The notes beneath the pieces are model-generated. The model searched no databases. It saw only the letters and a program-made list of their open reading frames with translations, and was not told the DNA's origin. A DNA stretch of 64,000 bases, taken from assembly GCA_040901765.1 (NCBI GenBank), contig JBBDYG010000063.1, forward strand, positions 1-64,000, given 5' to 3'. The position numbers were made by a program, and so were the translations under genes. The first letter of the stretch is position 1; the number at the start of each line of letters is the position of its first letter. Source of the stretch: JBBDYG01 sp040901765 (GTDB lineage Bacteria > Planctomycetota > Planctomycetia > Pirellulales > Lacipirellulaceae). Shown here piece after piece: positions 32,876 through 42,278 of this stretch.

Positions 32876-35083
32876 ATGAACCCGCTCGACTTTTTCCGCC
32901 GATCGAAGAATTCGAACCGGCACCCCGCGCCTCACATGACCTGGGCGACCTCGAGTGTCGGACGCTCGATCACGCGCACGGGTGTTTTCCTCAGAAAACA
33001 AATCTGGATTTGGCCAATTCTGGCCGTGCTGCTGCTATCTGTTATCGGCTTTGTAGTCCGACGCGCAATTGAGACCACGATAAAAGATGGCCTCCGTTCC
33101 GAAGTGCAGACTCTGCTAAGCGTCGAAGCCGCGATGCTTGAGACGTGGTTCACCGTACAAGAGTCGAATGCCGAATCGATCGCCAATGACATGGAGATTC
33201 GGCAGATTGTGTACCCATTGCTCGAAGCAACGACCGGAGAAGACGGCGCTACTGAGGGATCAATCGCTGAGCTTCGCAAGAAGCTGGATAAATCGCTAGG
33301 CCCAGCGCTTACTGCCCACGACTACGCCGGATACCTGATCGCCGACAAAGAAAAACGCATTGTGGCCGCATCGACTCCGCAGCTTCTTAACCAACAGAGA
33401 ATCCCCGAATACGATTCGTTCCTAACACGGGCTTTGGATGGCGACACCTGTCTTTCCGCACCATTTGGTAGCGTCACGGCCATTGAAGACTCCGCGGGGC
33501 ACGTGCGGACCGGCGTGCCTACGATGGTGGTCTGCGCGCCGATTCGCGACGACAGCTTTCAAGTCGTGGGGGCACTGGCGTTGAGAATTCGCCCTGAGGA
33601 GGAGTTCAGCCGGATTCTCAGCCTTGGTAGATTCGGCGATTCAGGTGAGACCTATGCGTTCGACAAACAGGGGCGACTGGTTTCCAACAGTCGCTTCGAC
33701 GAGCAGTTGATCCTCCTGCGGCTGCTACCCGACGACGACCGTTCACGGTCAATCTTACAGCTTTTCGTGCGCGACCCGGGAGGAGACATCCGATCGGGCC
33801 ACCGCCCGACCGTGCGGCCGCGTGAATTGCCGTTCACTCACGCCGTCGAAGAAGCGATCGCTGGTCGGTCTGGTGTGAACGTCGAAGGTTACCGAGATTA
33901 CCGCGGGGTGCCAGTCGTAGGCGCGTGGACCTGGCTGCCGAAAACGGAGATTGGCGTCGCCACGGAAGTCGATTACGCCGAAGCGTTTCGCCCGCTATCG
34001 ATTTTGCAATGGACGTTTTGGGGACTCTTTGGCCTGCTGGCACTGAGCGCTGCGGCGATATTCGTGTTCACCATTCTGCTGGCTCGCTCCCGGCGCGAAG
34101 CGCAAAAGGCAGAGATCGCCGCACAGCAAATCGGCCAGTACAAGCTCGAACACAAGCTCGGCTCGGGCGGGATGGGGGTCGTCTACAAAGGCCATCATGC
34201 GATGCTACGCCGGCCAACCGCCATCAAAATGCTCGACGTGGATAAGGTAAACGAAGGTTCCATCGAACGCTTCGAACGCAAAGTTCAAATCACCAGCCAA
34301 CTCAACAATCCCAACACGGTGGCGATCTACGACTACGGCCGCACACCCGAGGGGGTGTTCTACTACGCGATGGAATATCTCGGCGGCATAGACTTGCAGT
34401 CGCTGGTGGAGAGGTATGGCCCCCAACCCGTGCCGCGGGTGATTCATATCCTGCAGCAAATCTGCGGATCGCTATACGAAGCCCATTCACTCGGCCTCGT
34501 ACATCGCGACATCAAGCCGGCCAACATCATGCTCAATCGTCGCGGCGGCGAGCCAGATGTGGTGAAGGTTCTCGATTTCGGCCTGGTCAAAGCGCTCGAT
34601 GAAGAAAAACGCTCGGGCCTCACGCAGCAGAACTCGCTGACCGGCACGCCGCTTTACATGTCGCCCGAGTCAATTCAACTTCCTAGTTCGGTAGATGCCC
34701 GAAGCGATATCTATGCCGTGGGCGCTGTCGGATACTTCTTGTTAACTGGCAGCCCGGTCTTCCAAGCTGAAAACGTCGTCGATCTCTTTCAGCAGCACAC
34801 GGCGAGTAATCCAGTTCCACCGTCGGAGCGCACGCACACGCCGATTCCTAGCGAACTGGAAAGTGCGTTGCTCGCGTGCCTGGAGAAATCGCGGGCGAAA
34901 CGCCCACAGACGGCGCGCGACTTGGCGCAACTTATTTCCCGCTGTGCGGAGGCGCTAGCCTGGTCGATCGAGGATGCCGATGCATGGTGGGGCCGCCATG
35001 AGCGCGGTCAGTCGACTCCCGTTCTCTCGCAATCCACAAGTCGAGGCAGCAGCGAACACGCGATGACCATCGACTCGAAGTAA
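32876..35083 (+). CDS. transmembrane Ser/Thr protein kinase with extracytoplasmic dCache-like sensor
   Basis: A 735-residue receptor kinase. A first transmembrane helix lies at about 45-63 (IWPILAVLLLSVIGFVV) and a second at about 385-405. Between them is a double-Cache-like sensor with strands such as YLIADKEKRIVAAS and ETYAFDKQGRLVSNS. The Hanks kinase begins near 420 with GSGGMGVVYKG; the catalytic loop is HRDIKPANIM, the Mg motif DFGLV, and GTPLYMSPE follows. Topology is reversed from PknB-type kinases: sensor N-terminal, kinase C-terminal, as in histidine kinases. It would phosphorylate cytoplasmic targets in response to a periplasmic ligand; the ligand is unknown. Confidence 0.9.
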   Translation: MNPLDFFRRSKNSNRHPAPHMTWATSSVGRSITRTGVFLRKQIWIWPILAVLLLSVIGFVVRRAIETTIKDGLRSEVQTLLSVEAAMLETWFTVQESNAESIANDMEIRQIVYPLLEATTGEDGATEGSIAELRKKLDKSLGPALTAHDYAGYLIADKEKRIVAASTPQLLNQQRIPEYDSFLTRALDGDTCLSAPFGSVTAIEDSAGHVRTGVPTMVVCAPIRDDSFQVVGALALRIRPEEEFSRILSLGRFGDSGETYAFDKQGRLVSNSRFDEQLILLRLLPDDDRSRSILQLFVRDPGGDIRSGHRPTVRPRELPFTHAVEEAIAGRSGVNVEGYRDYRGVPVVGAWTWLPKTEIGVATEVDYAEAFRPLSILQWTFWGLFGLLALSAAAIFVFTILLARSRREAQKAEIAAQQIGQYKLEHKLGSGGMGVVYKGHHAMLRRPTAIKMLDVDKVNEGSIERFERKVQITSQLNNPNTVAIYDYGRTPEGVFYYAMEYLGGIDLQSLVERYGPQPVPRVIHILQQICGSLYEAHSLGLVHRDIKPANIMLNRRGGEPDVVKVLDFGLVKALDEEKRSGLTQQNSLTGTPLYMSPESIQLPSSVDARSDIYAVGAVGYFLLTGSPVFQAENVVDLFQQHTASNPVPPSERTHTPIPSELESALLACLEKSRAKRPQTARDLAQLISRCAEALAWSIEDADAWWGRHERGQSTPVLSQSTSRGSSEHAMTIDSK

Positions 35084-35171
35084 GCCGTCACACCATGTGC
35101 GACATGGTCATTTCGCGCGCGGCGCGACGGCGACCCTGCCCGGGCAGCGAACAATGCCATAGAATTCCGCG

Positions 35172-35858
35172 ATGAAGACTGTGCTGTTCGATATCGACGG
35201 AACCCTCATTCTCACAGGTGGAGCGGGACAACTGGCGTTCGCGCAAACGTTTGCCACGGACTTTGGAGTCCCGATTATCTCGAAGAATGTCACGTTTGCC
35301 GGCCGTAGCGATCGGGCCATCGCCCATGAACTGATGCGGGTTCACGACATCGACCCAAGCGAGGCGAATTGGCAACGCTTTCGCGCCGGCTATCTCGCCC
35401 GCTTGCCCGGTGCATTGCGGGCCGGAAACGGTCAGGTGCTTCCAGGAGTACATGCGCTGCTCGATCGGCTACAGCATGCGCCCGTGCATGTTGGATTGCT
35501 TACCGGCAATGTCCGCGAAGGGGCACAAAGCAAGCTATCGCACTACGATCTCTGGCACCGATTCGCGTTTGGCGGGTTCGGCGACGATTGTCTTGACCGA
35601 AACGACATCGCCTCCCTCGCGCTCGCCGCTGCACGCGGGCACGTTTCAAGCAATGGAATTGCTGCGACTCACGAAGAAACCGTCGTCGTCATCGGCGACA
35701 CCGAGAGCGACATCCGCTGCGCCCGGGCCATCGGCGCCATTGCAGTTGCCGTCGCCACCGGCCTCACCTCGGCGGAAGCATTGGCGGCTGAAAAGCCCGA
35801 TCTCTTGATGGAAAATCTCGAAGACGCGACTGCACTTTTGGCGTTCCTCGTTCCATGA
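35172..35858 (+). CDS. HAD-superfamily hydrolase
   Basis: A 228-residue HAD phosphatase. Motif I is VLFDIDGTLI (D7, D9), motif II GLLTGN, and motif IV VVVIGDTESDIRCARAIGA. The cap region is of C1 type, similar to phosphoglycolate phosphatases and beta-phosphoglucomutases. The substrate is unknown. Its stop overlaps the next gene's start by 4 nt (ATGA at 35855-35858), so the two are translationally coupled. Confidence 0.88.
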   Translation: MKTVLFDIDGTLILTGGAGQLAFAQTFATDFGVPIISKNVTFAGRSDRAIAHELMRVHDIDPSEANWQRFRAGYLARLPGALRAGNGQVLPGVHALLDRLQHAPVHVGLLTGNVREGAQSKLSHYDLWHRFAFGGFGDDCLDRNDIASLALAAARGHVSSNGIAATHEETVVVIGDTESDIRCARAIGAIAVAVATGLTSAEALAAEKPDLLMENLEDATALLAFLVP

Positions 35859-36649
35859 CGACACTCGCCCAGATTAATATTTATCCAATCAAGTCGCTTG
35901 ACGCGACTGAGTTGAGCGAAGTCGAGGTGCTGCAATCGGGTGCCTTGCGCGACGATCGCCGCTGGGCGATCGTCGATGCCGAAGGGCGAGTGGTGAACGG
36001 AAAACGCACCGCGGCGATTCACTCAATCTGCGCCGAGTTTGCAACCGGCATCGAATCGGTGACGCTGTCGCATCCGGCAATCCAATCAGTCACATTCGAA
36101 TTCGCTTCCGGATCGTCGGCTTTGAGCGAATGGCTGTCAGAAGCCTTGCAAACGTCTTGCAGATTAATGGAAAATCGTGAAACCGGCTTTCCAGACGACC
36201 ACAACTCACCAGGCCCCACGCTCGTAAGCACCGGCACGCTCGAAGAAGTTGCACGCTGGTTTGCGCTATCGCCGCGCGAAGTCTTGCGCCGGTTTCGGGC
36301 GAATCTTGTCATCGATGCCCCCGAGCCGTTTTGGGAAGACAGGCTTGTGGGGGACATCGGCCAGCCGGTGCCGTTCGCAATTGGAGACGTTCGCTGGCTC
36401 GGCGTGAATCCCTGCCAGCGGTGTGTGGTACCCTCGCGCGACTCGCACACCGGAGTAGTCCACGCGGGATTCCAGCGACAGTTCGCCGTTCGGCGCCAAG
36501 CGTCGCTGCCAGAATGGGCTCCACGCGCACGGTTCGACCATTTCTACCGGCTGACCATAAACACACGGCTCGCCGACGAGAATACGGCATCCCATCTTCG
36601 GGTGGGCGACCCACTCCGCCATCTCGCTCCTCGCCCCTCGCTCCTCTAA
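35855..36649 (+). CDS. MOSC protein with N-terminal beta-barrel (YcbX/mARC-like)
   Basis: A 264-residue protein combining an N-terminal MOSC-N barrel (IYPIKSLDATELSEVEV) and a C-terminal MOSC domain with RFRANLVIDAPEPFWEDRL and the ligand-Cys segment GVNPCQRCVVPSRD. YcbX/mARC proteins carry a sulfurated molybdenum cofactor and reduce N-hydroxylated compounds. No electron-transfer partner is adjacent. It overlaps the HAD gene and lies 9 nt before polX; such clusters suggest a single transcript. Confidence 0.85.
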   Translation: MTTLAQINIYPIKSLDATELSEVEVLQSGALRDDRRWAIVDAEGRVVNGKRTAAIHSICAEFATGIESVTLSHPAIQSVTFEFASGSSALSEWLSEALQTSCRLMENRETGFPDDHNSPGPTLVSTGTLEEVARWFALSPREVLRRFRANLVIDAPEPFWEDRLVGDIGQPVPFAIGDVRWLGVNPCQRCVVPSRDSHTGVVHAGFQRQFAVRRQASLPEWAPRARFDHFYRLTINTRLADENTASHLRVGDPLRHLAPRPSLL

Positions 36650-36658
36650 ACTACGGTC

Positions 36659-38395
36659 ATGCAAAATCGCGAGATTGCCGCCGCGCTCGACGAGATCGCC
36701 GACCTGCTCGAATTTCAGGACGCCAATCCATTTCGAGTTCGCGCCTATCGCAATGCGGCGCGGCGCGTGGCCGACCACCCACGCTCTCTGGCGGCGATCG
36801 TGGCCGAAGGAGGATCGCTCACTCAAATCGACGGCATTGGCAAAGACCTCGCCGAGAAGATTGCAACATTGATCGCGACCGGCAAACTGCCGATGCTCGC
36901 GGAGTTGCAAGCCGAAGTGCCTTCCAGCGTGCTTACGCTACTGCGGATTCCGGGTCTTGGTCCCAAAAAGGCCGCCGCACTTTTCAAGCAACTGAACATT
37001 CAATCGCTCGACATGCTGCGGGTCGCGTGCGACGAACATCGCGTTCGCGATCTAAAGGGTTTTGGAGCGAAAACCGAAGTCTTGATTCTCGCCGGCATCG
37101 ATCTGGCAGCGCAAGCCGGAAAGCGGATCTACTGGGCCGACGCGGACGCCATTGTGCAAGAACTGCGCGCTCATTTGCAATGCACGCCGGGATTGGAACA
37201 GCTTGAAGTCGCCGGCAGCTACCGCCGCGGTAAGGAGACGGTCGGCGATCTCGATCTGCTGGTGGATGCCGCCGCTCACGGGCCTGTGATGGACCGCCTT
37301 GCCGAATACCCTGGCGTGAAAGACACCATCGCCCGGGGCGACACGAAGATGTCTGTGCGGCTCGACTCGGGGCTGCAGGTCGATCTGCGCGTCGTGCCGA
37401 AACAGTCGTTCGGCGCTGCGCTCCAGTACTTCACCGGGTCGAAGGATCACAACGTCATTCTTCGTGGCATGGCCAAAGACCGTGGCCTGAAGATCAATGA
37501 GTGGGGCGTCTATCACGTTGACAACGAAGGGAATGAACAAGGCCCATCTATCGCCGGTTGCACCGAGGAGGAAGTCTACCGCTCGATGGATTTACCCTGC
37601 TTTCCGCCCGAGATTCGTGAGGCCCGCGATGAATTCCCGTGGGCGGCCGCCGGCAAGTTGCCTCATCTGATCGAATTAGGTGATATCGCCGGCGATCTTC
37701 ACATGCATACGTCCGCCACGGATGGCAAAAACACGATCCGCGAAATGGCAACCGCAGCGCAGGCGCTTGAGCTAAATTATATTGCCATTACCGATCACTC
37801 GAAGCGCGTAACGATGGCCCGTGGCCTGAACGCACAGCGGGCCCGCGAGCAATGGGCCGAGATCGAACGAGTTAATGGCGAGCTTGCTGGCTTTCGCGTA
37901 CTCAAAGGAATCGAGTGCGACATACTGGAATCGGGCGCAATGGACCTTCCCGACGACGTGCTGGCCGAGGCCGACTGGGTCGTCGCGAGTCTGCACTATG
38001 GCCAAAATCAACCCCGTAAGCAGATTATGGAACGGCTGCTGGGAGCGATCGCGCATCCGTCGGTACACGTGATCGCGCACCCAACCGGCCGGCTCATTGG
38101 CCGGCGCGATCCGTATGAACTGGATGTCGATGAATTGATCGCCGCCGCCGCAAATCATGGGAAGATGCTCGAGCTTAATTGCAATCCGGCAAGGCTCGAC
38201 TTGAATGATATCCACTGCGCCGCCGCGAAGCGGCACGGCGTTCCGATTGTCATGAGCACCGACGCCCATAGCATCGGTGGCCTCAACACCATGCGGTACG
38301 GTATTCTACAAGCTCGCCGTGCTGGGCTTACCAAGGCCGACGTGGCGAATACCCGACCGTGGGCGAAGTTTGCTAAACTCCTGCGTCCGAAATAG
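36659..38395 (+). CDS. polX: DNA polymerase/3'-5' exonuclease PolX
   Basis: A 578-residue PolX. The N-terminus has the helix-hairpin-helix region (TQIDGIGKDLAEKI and LRIPGLGPKKAAALF). The polymerase-beta nucleotidyltransferase motif is AGSYRRGKETVGDLDLLVDA with the metal Asp pair in GDLDLL. The C-terminal PHP phosphoesterase is GDLHMHTSATDGKNTIREM ending with a STDAHS motif. It fills short gaps in base excision repair and trims 3' ends. Length and domain order match bacterial PolX enzymes of Bacillus/Deinococcus type. Confidence 0.95.
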   Translation: MQNREIAAALDEIADLLEFQDANPFRVRAYRNAARRVADHPRSLAAIVAEGGSLTQIDGIGKDLAEKIATLIATGKLPMLAELQAEVPSSVLTLLRIPGLGPKKAAALFKQLNIQSLDMLRVACDEHRVRDLKGFGAKTEVLILAGIDLAAQAGKRIYWADADAIVQELRAHLQCTPGLEQLEVAGSYRRGKETVGDLDLLVDAAAHGPVMDRLAEYPGVKDTIARGDTKMSVRLDSGLQVDLRVVPKQSFGAALQYFTGSKDHNVILRGMAKDRGLKINEWGVYHVDNEGNEQGPSIAGCTEEEVYRSMDLPCFPPEIREARDEFPWAAAGKLPHLIELGDIAGDLHMHTSATDGKNTIREMATAAQALELNYIAITDHSKRVTMARGLNAQRAREQWAEIERVNGELAGFRVLKGIECDILESGAMDLPDDVLAEADWVVASLHYGQNQPRKQIMERLLGAIAHPSVHVIAHPTGRLIGRRDPYELDVDELIAAAANHGKMLELNCNPARLDLNDIHCAAAKRHGVPIVMSTDAHSIGGLNTMRYGILQARRAGLTKADVANTRPWAKFAKLLRPK

Positions 38396-38415
38396 GCCGA
38401 CGGCGACATTATCTC

Positions 38416-39570
38416 ATGAGACTTGCACTCCTTGGCAGCGATGACGATGTTGTGGCGCTCGCCCGTGCCGCGCGCGATGCGGGGCATGAACTCGCGTGGT
38501 GTGGCGACATGCTTCCGCAGCATCTCGCGGAGTTGGCAGTGCTGAGGCCATCGCGCGACGATTGGGAAGTGTTGCTCGATGACCAATTCTGCGATGGGGT
38601 CATCGTGGGGCATGGCGCTGCGACAACCGATTTGCGGATGGAGCAACTTCAAAAGCTTGTCGGCAACGAAATCCCGGTTTTGATCACGCGCTTGCCTGTC
38701 GATTCGGTGCTGCCGTTTCACGAGATCGACATGCTGCGGCGGGAGAAACGCTCGCTCGTGCAGCACTATCATCCGGAGATCGACCATCCTTGGATCGCTT
38801 TATTGGCTCAGTCGTGCGGCGACGGCGAATCGGAACTCGGCACCGTCCAGCAAATTTCGCTCGAGCGCGGCATGATTGGCTCGGACCGTGAGTCGGTGAT
38901 CGCCGCCCTCGCGCGCGACATTGAACTTCTGGAGCGCTTGGCCGGAGTGCTGACGTCGGTCAGTGCAATTGGCGCGACGGGTGACGCGCAGCAACTTCGC
39001 GGGTTGACCGTACAGTTGATCGGCCCCAGCGAGATTCCCGTACGGTGGTCGCTTGCGCCTCCTGGTGCAAGTCGCCTGACGCTCGTCGGCGAAAACCAGC
39101 GATTGACGGTCGAGATTCCACCGCCACCCGCCGCATGGCGGGCTGAGGGGGAGACGGCAGCGCTGGGCGCACCGCCAGAATTCGACGCCGCGAGGCATGC
39201 AATCGATGAATACACCTGGGCGCTCGCGGCACTCCATCGCGGCGAGATAGCCGCGGAGTATTCCACGTGGGAGAGCGCCACCGCGGCAATGGAAGTAGCG
39301 GACGTTGTTGAGTTGAGCCTGCAAAAAGGGAGAACAATCGAGGTTCACCACCAACAGTTGACCGAAGATCTTGCGTTTCGCGGCACGATGTCAGCGCTCG
39401 GATGCGGACTTCTAATCGTGGCACTCGTGGGAGTCGTCTTGGCCGGCATTTTCGGCGACGTGCTTGGTTTCCCGATCAAAACACTCTGGCCAATCATGCT
39501 GCTCGGAGTGTTTGGGGTTTTCCTATTGTTGCAACTGGTGCCAAAGCTTTTTCCGCCCCGCGATAGCTAA
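38416..39570 (+). CDS. Gfo/Idh-like protein with C-terminal membrane helices
   Basis: A 384-residue protein. The N-terminal ~120 residues resemble a Rossmann-type NAD(P)-binding part (MRLALLGSDDDVVALARAARDAGHELAW), though the glycine-rich loop is degenerate (LLGSDDD). The middle is Gfo/Idh-like. The last ~60 residues contain two hydrophobic helices (GCGLLIVALVGVVLAGIFG and LWPIMLLGVFGVFLLLQLV). It may be a membrane-bound, possibly non-catalytic relative; similar proteins are known in planctomycetes. It follows polX after 20 nt. Confidence 0.6.
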   Translation: MRLALLGSDDDVVALARAARDAGHELAWCGDMLPQHLAELAVLRPSRDDWEVLLDDQFCDGVIVGHGAATTDLRMEQLQKLVGNEIPVLITRLPVDSVLPFHEIDMLRREKRSLVQHYHPEIDHPWIALLAQSCGDGESELGTVQQISLERGMIGSDRESVIAALARDIELLERLAGVLTSVSAIGATGDAQQLRGLTVQLIGPSEIPVRWSLAPPGASRLTLVGENQRLTVEIPPPPAAWRAEGETAALGAPPEFDAARHAIDEYTWALAALHRGEIAAEYSTWESATAAMEVADVVELSLQKGRTIEVHHQQLTEDLAFRGTMSALGCGLLIVALVGVVLAGIFGDVLGFPIKTLWPIMLLGVFGVFLLLQLVPKLFPPRDS

Positions 39571-39576
39571 TGCGGT

Positions 39577-39743
39577 GAGGCTATCGGCTATCGGCTATTG
39601 GCTTTCGGCCAGAGGTTGGCCAACGTTTTCTCTGGCCGACAGCCGACACCTAACAGCCAATCGGGCGAAGTCTATCGGCATTCGGCCAGGGATCGGTCAG
39701 CGTTTTCTCTGGCCGATAGCTGATAGCCGAGAGCCGACAGCCA
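39577..39743. repeat. compound palindromic repeat, GGCTATCGGC family
   Basis: Two successive imperfect palindromes of the family seen at 16707 and 28864: the first runs from GAGGCTATCGGCTATCGGC to about 39660, the second ends near 39743 with GAGCCGACAGCC. It lies directly after the stop of the Gfo/Idh-like gene and before a small lipoprotein gene. Confidence 0.75.
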
Positions 39744-39871
39744 ATGATCTCATTCGGCAGTTTGCGGCGACCCTGCGGGATACATCAAGTTTGCGATGCG
39801 TGGTGGCCGATCCCAGTATAGCAATGCCTCTTCGTGGCCTCATGCGCCAGCTTGCTAGCATCGTTTCGATT

Positions 39872-40225
39872 ATGGCGAGAGTCACCAACCAGATTTTTCG
39901 CTGGATTCTTTTGTCCGCTTGCTGCTGCGCGATCGTTGGTTGTTGCGTTGGTCCGGGCGGCCGCGGGGCCGGACGGTGCGTCGTTAACGAATGCATGTGC
40001 GACTTCATGTCGGAGCCGTGCGGCTGTGCGGCCTGCATGGCCGAGGGCGACGTTGTGCCCGTGCCGCCCGACTCCGTGGATTGCCCCCTCGCGTCGAGAG
40101 GCAGTAGCGGTCACGTAGGTGCCGGATCGGACCCGCCCCCGCTCATGGTAAGTGCCCCTCCGGCGCGATTCTTCCCCGTGCCGGTCCGGCCGGCATTCGC
40201 ACCGCAACCGCTGTGGCACCAGTAG
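39872..40225 (+). CDS. small Cys/Pro-rich lipoprotein
   Basis: A 117-residue predicted lipoprotein. Residues 1-24 form a signal peptide (MARVTNQIFRWILLSACCCAIVGC) ending in a lipobox-like AIVGC. The mature part is rich in Cys (CVVNECMCDFMSEPCGCAACM) and Pro and has no recognised domain. ATG codons at 39824 and 39842 are in frame upstream but would extend the signal without a typical n-region. Function unknown; similar Cys-rich surface proteins are common in planctomycetes. Confidence 0.5.
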   Translation: MARVTNQIFRWILLSACCCAIVGCCVGPGGRGAGRCVVNECMCDFMSEPCGCAACMAEGDVVPVPPDSVDCPLASRGSSGHVGAGSDPPPLMVSAPPARFFPVPVRPAFAPQPLWHQ

Positions 40226-41417
40226 GTCCGAGTTTTGTCACGAATTCGGCACATCGCCGTCATGCGGACAAAATTGTTTTCGGGCACTTTTCCTCGAGGA
40301 TTCAGGGGATATTTCTGTCCGCATCGGCCGGACACAGGTGGACAGAATAGGGGACTGGGGGCTGGGGGCTGGGGACTGGGCTGACGGCTTTTTATCCCCC
40401 TCCCCCGTCCGCGGAGGAGGGGCTAGGGGAGGGGGCTATCGGCGCAGGCCGAGCGCTCGCCTCGCTACAGTGTGGGCCGATCGCAAGGAATTGAGTTGTC
40501 AAAGAGCTGTAACCGAATGCACCGCGCGGGTCGCGGAACTGCAACTTTAGATCTTTGTTGCGCCGCAAAATCAGCCTGTCGGCGCGCATCTCGATCGGCG
40601 TGCTGCTCGCGAAGAGTCAGCCGACGGGGGAGCGCGGACCGCGAACGGCGACCGAATGTGGAATTCGGAAGGCGGAGCGCGGAATCTACGAAGGCAGGGA
40701 GGAAGAGGGGCGGTAGAGAATAGCCGAGCTATTCTCGCTCCTCGATCCTCACCTCTCGCTCCTCAATGGGCGGCGGACGATTGTGAAAGCGCATGGCGAT
40801 GGTGCTCCTGATTCGGGGGGATTTGTTCAGACGTACACCATAACAGAAGGGTGGCACTTTTTCAAGCGCGAAGTTTTGGAATCTCGGGGACAGCGGACAG
40901 GGAGGGGTGGCTGGGGTCGGGGGCGCCAGCCGTAGCCCTCGCGGAGAGGAGCATGCAGCGGCAAACGGTAGTGAAACAATGCGTTGCTGGGCCGCCGGCA
41001 TTTACTGCCTACTGCCCTCTGCCTACTTCGGGGCTCGCTGGAGGCTTCGCTTTGCTACGACCCCAGCAACGCGTTATGTTGCGGCACGCCGAGCAGTGCA
41101 AGGCCGTTTACGGTCTTTGCCGCGCAGCGGTATTAGGCCCGGGCATTTATGCCGGGCTGGCCGGTCACACCGAATTGCCACACCGGCGGGCCGCGGCCCG
41201 CCGGAGTCGCAATTTATTAGCAGGTGTCACCCCGCCGTAAACGGCGGGGCTAATACCGCCTGCGGCGGGAACGGTCGTGAACGACCGTGTAAGACGACGA
41301 AAGAAATGTAGTGGGGTGTTCACACCACTTTGCTCGACACATCGCGACGAACATCGGTAGACGCCAACCCTCGGGGATTCTGGAAAGGCCGGCATCGCGG
41401 CATTACCATCCCGAATG
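40226..41417. other. 1.2-kb gene-poor region rich in repeats
   Basis: No convincing gene. It contains a tandem 'GGGGACTGGGGGCTGG' stretch (40350-40381), a palindromic CCCCTCCCCCGTCCGCGGAG element (40395-40437) that is also found inside the adenine deaminase gene at 55804, a GCGTTGCTGGG / CCCCAGCAACGC pair (about 40980-41073) and several GC-rich hairpins at 41150-41310. It separates the lipoprotein gene from the thioredoxin-like gene and looks like a repeat accumulation zone. Confidence 0.6.
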
Positions 41418-42272
41418 TCAGGCACAGCGAACGCTTCCTTCCGCCAGGAACGCGACATCACCGGGTAAGTTTTCCAAGAACGCGTTGGTTTCGACGCCGC
41501 CCGGGCCGGTGCCTCCTTCGTCGCCAAACGCGAAGACAATTCGCAGGTCGGCAAGCTGCGCCGGGATGCCCGGCGCGGCAAGCGCCTCTTTGAACGCGGC
41601 GCACGCGCCACACCAGGTGGCCGCGCCGACGACGAGCGTGTTGGCATCGGGCGCGATGCTGATCGGCTGGCCGCTCGCATCGACCAGCGCGAGGGCCGGG
41701 GCTTCGCTTGTAGTCCCGCCTTCAGGCGGTCCGGCGTTCGGCGTTGAAGTTCCGCCTGAAGGCGGGACTACGAACGGTGCGCCTGGAGCGGTACTGGCGC
41801 TGCTGCTGGGGGCTTCGCTGCGCTGCGACCCCAGCCACCCCGCGCCACCTGCGCCGGCGTCGCCGGTGCTTCCGGCGGCTGAACCGGCGGTCGGGACCGA
41901 CCCTCCGCCGCCGAGCGTGTTCGATGCGGGAGGGGTGCTTGCCGCATCGTGGCGCGGCGGCTTTAAGATCGGGTCGGTTGCATCGTTGCGAGCGTGACGC
42001 GATGCGCCAGACTCGCCCAGCGCGGACCAATCGACGGCTAAAGCGCTGGAGGAGCAATGGATCGCGTTTGAAGAATGGCCGACGGTGAACGGATCGCTGG
42101 TTTGTTCGGCGGTATTTGGATTATTGTCCGCATGTTCCTCGTCATCATGGCTCGCCAATAGCGCGAGGGCCGCGTCGAATGTATCGACAACGCGATCGCG
42201 CTGCTTGCCGCGTAGGGCTTGGCGTGACGGGTCTTCGTCGCGAGCGGTGTCCGACATATCGACCGGTGACAT
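41418..42272 (-). CDS. thioredoxin-like protein with low-complexity N-terminus, 3' end perhaps truncated
   Basis: A 284-residue protein. Residues ~1-185 are low-complexity Ala/Ser/Gly/Pro sequence. The C-terminal ~85 residues resemble a thioredoxin fold: LVVGAATWCGACAAFKEAL has the CxxC active site (WCGAC), followed by a strand DLRIVFAFGDEGG. The fold is short, ending GDVAFLAEGSVRCA. The stop lies in GTGCCTGAC, resembling an interspersed repeat end, and the next bases remain open in another frame, so truncation by frameshift or repeat insertion is possible. Repeat elements at 41710-41771 and 41805-41834 lie in frame inside the low-complexity part. Function unknown. Confidence 0.5.
   Translation of the reverse strand: MSPVDMSDTARDEDPSRQALRGKQRDRVVDTFDAALALLASHDDEEHADNNPNTAEQTSDPFTVGHSSNAIHCSSSALAVDWSALGESGASRHARNDATDPILKPPRHDAASTPPASNTLGGGGSVPTAGSAAGSTGDAGAGGAGWLGSQRSEAPSSSASTAPGAPFVVPPSGGTSTPNAGPPEGGTTSEAPALALVDASGQPISIAPDANTLVVGAATWCGACAAFKEALAAPGIPAQLADLRIVFAFGDEGGTGPGGVETNAFLENLPGDVAFLAEGSVRCA
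41710..41771. repeat. palindromic repeat inside a coding region
   Basis: A perfect 20-nt inverted repeat: GTAGTCCCGCCTTCAGGCGG (41710-41729) and its complement (41752-41771) around a 22-nt loop. It is translated in the thioredoxin-like gene as VVPPSGGTSTPNAGPPEGGT. A second repeat with a GCTGGGGGCTTCGCTGCG arm follows at 41805-41834 in the same gene. Confidence 0.85.
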
Positions 42273-42278
42273 CTCGGA

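Noticed and set aside
40472..40723. Short frames in the repeat hub considered as transposase remnants
   Set aside because: No transposase motif, no terminal repeats of an insertion sequence, and only interspersed palindromes are visible.
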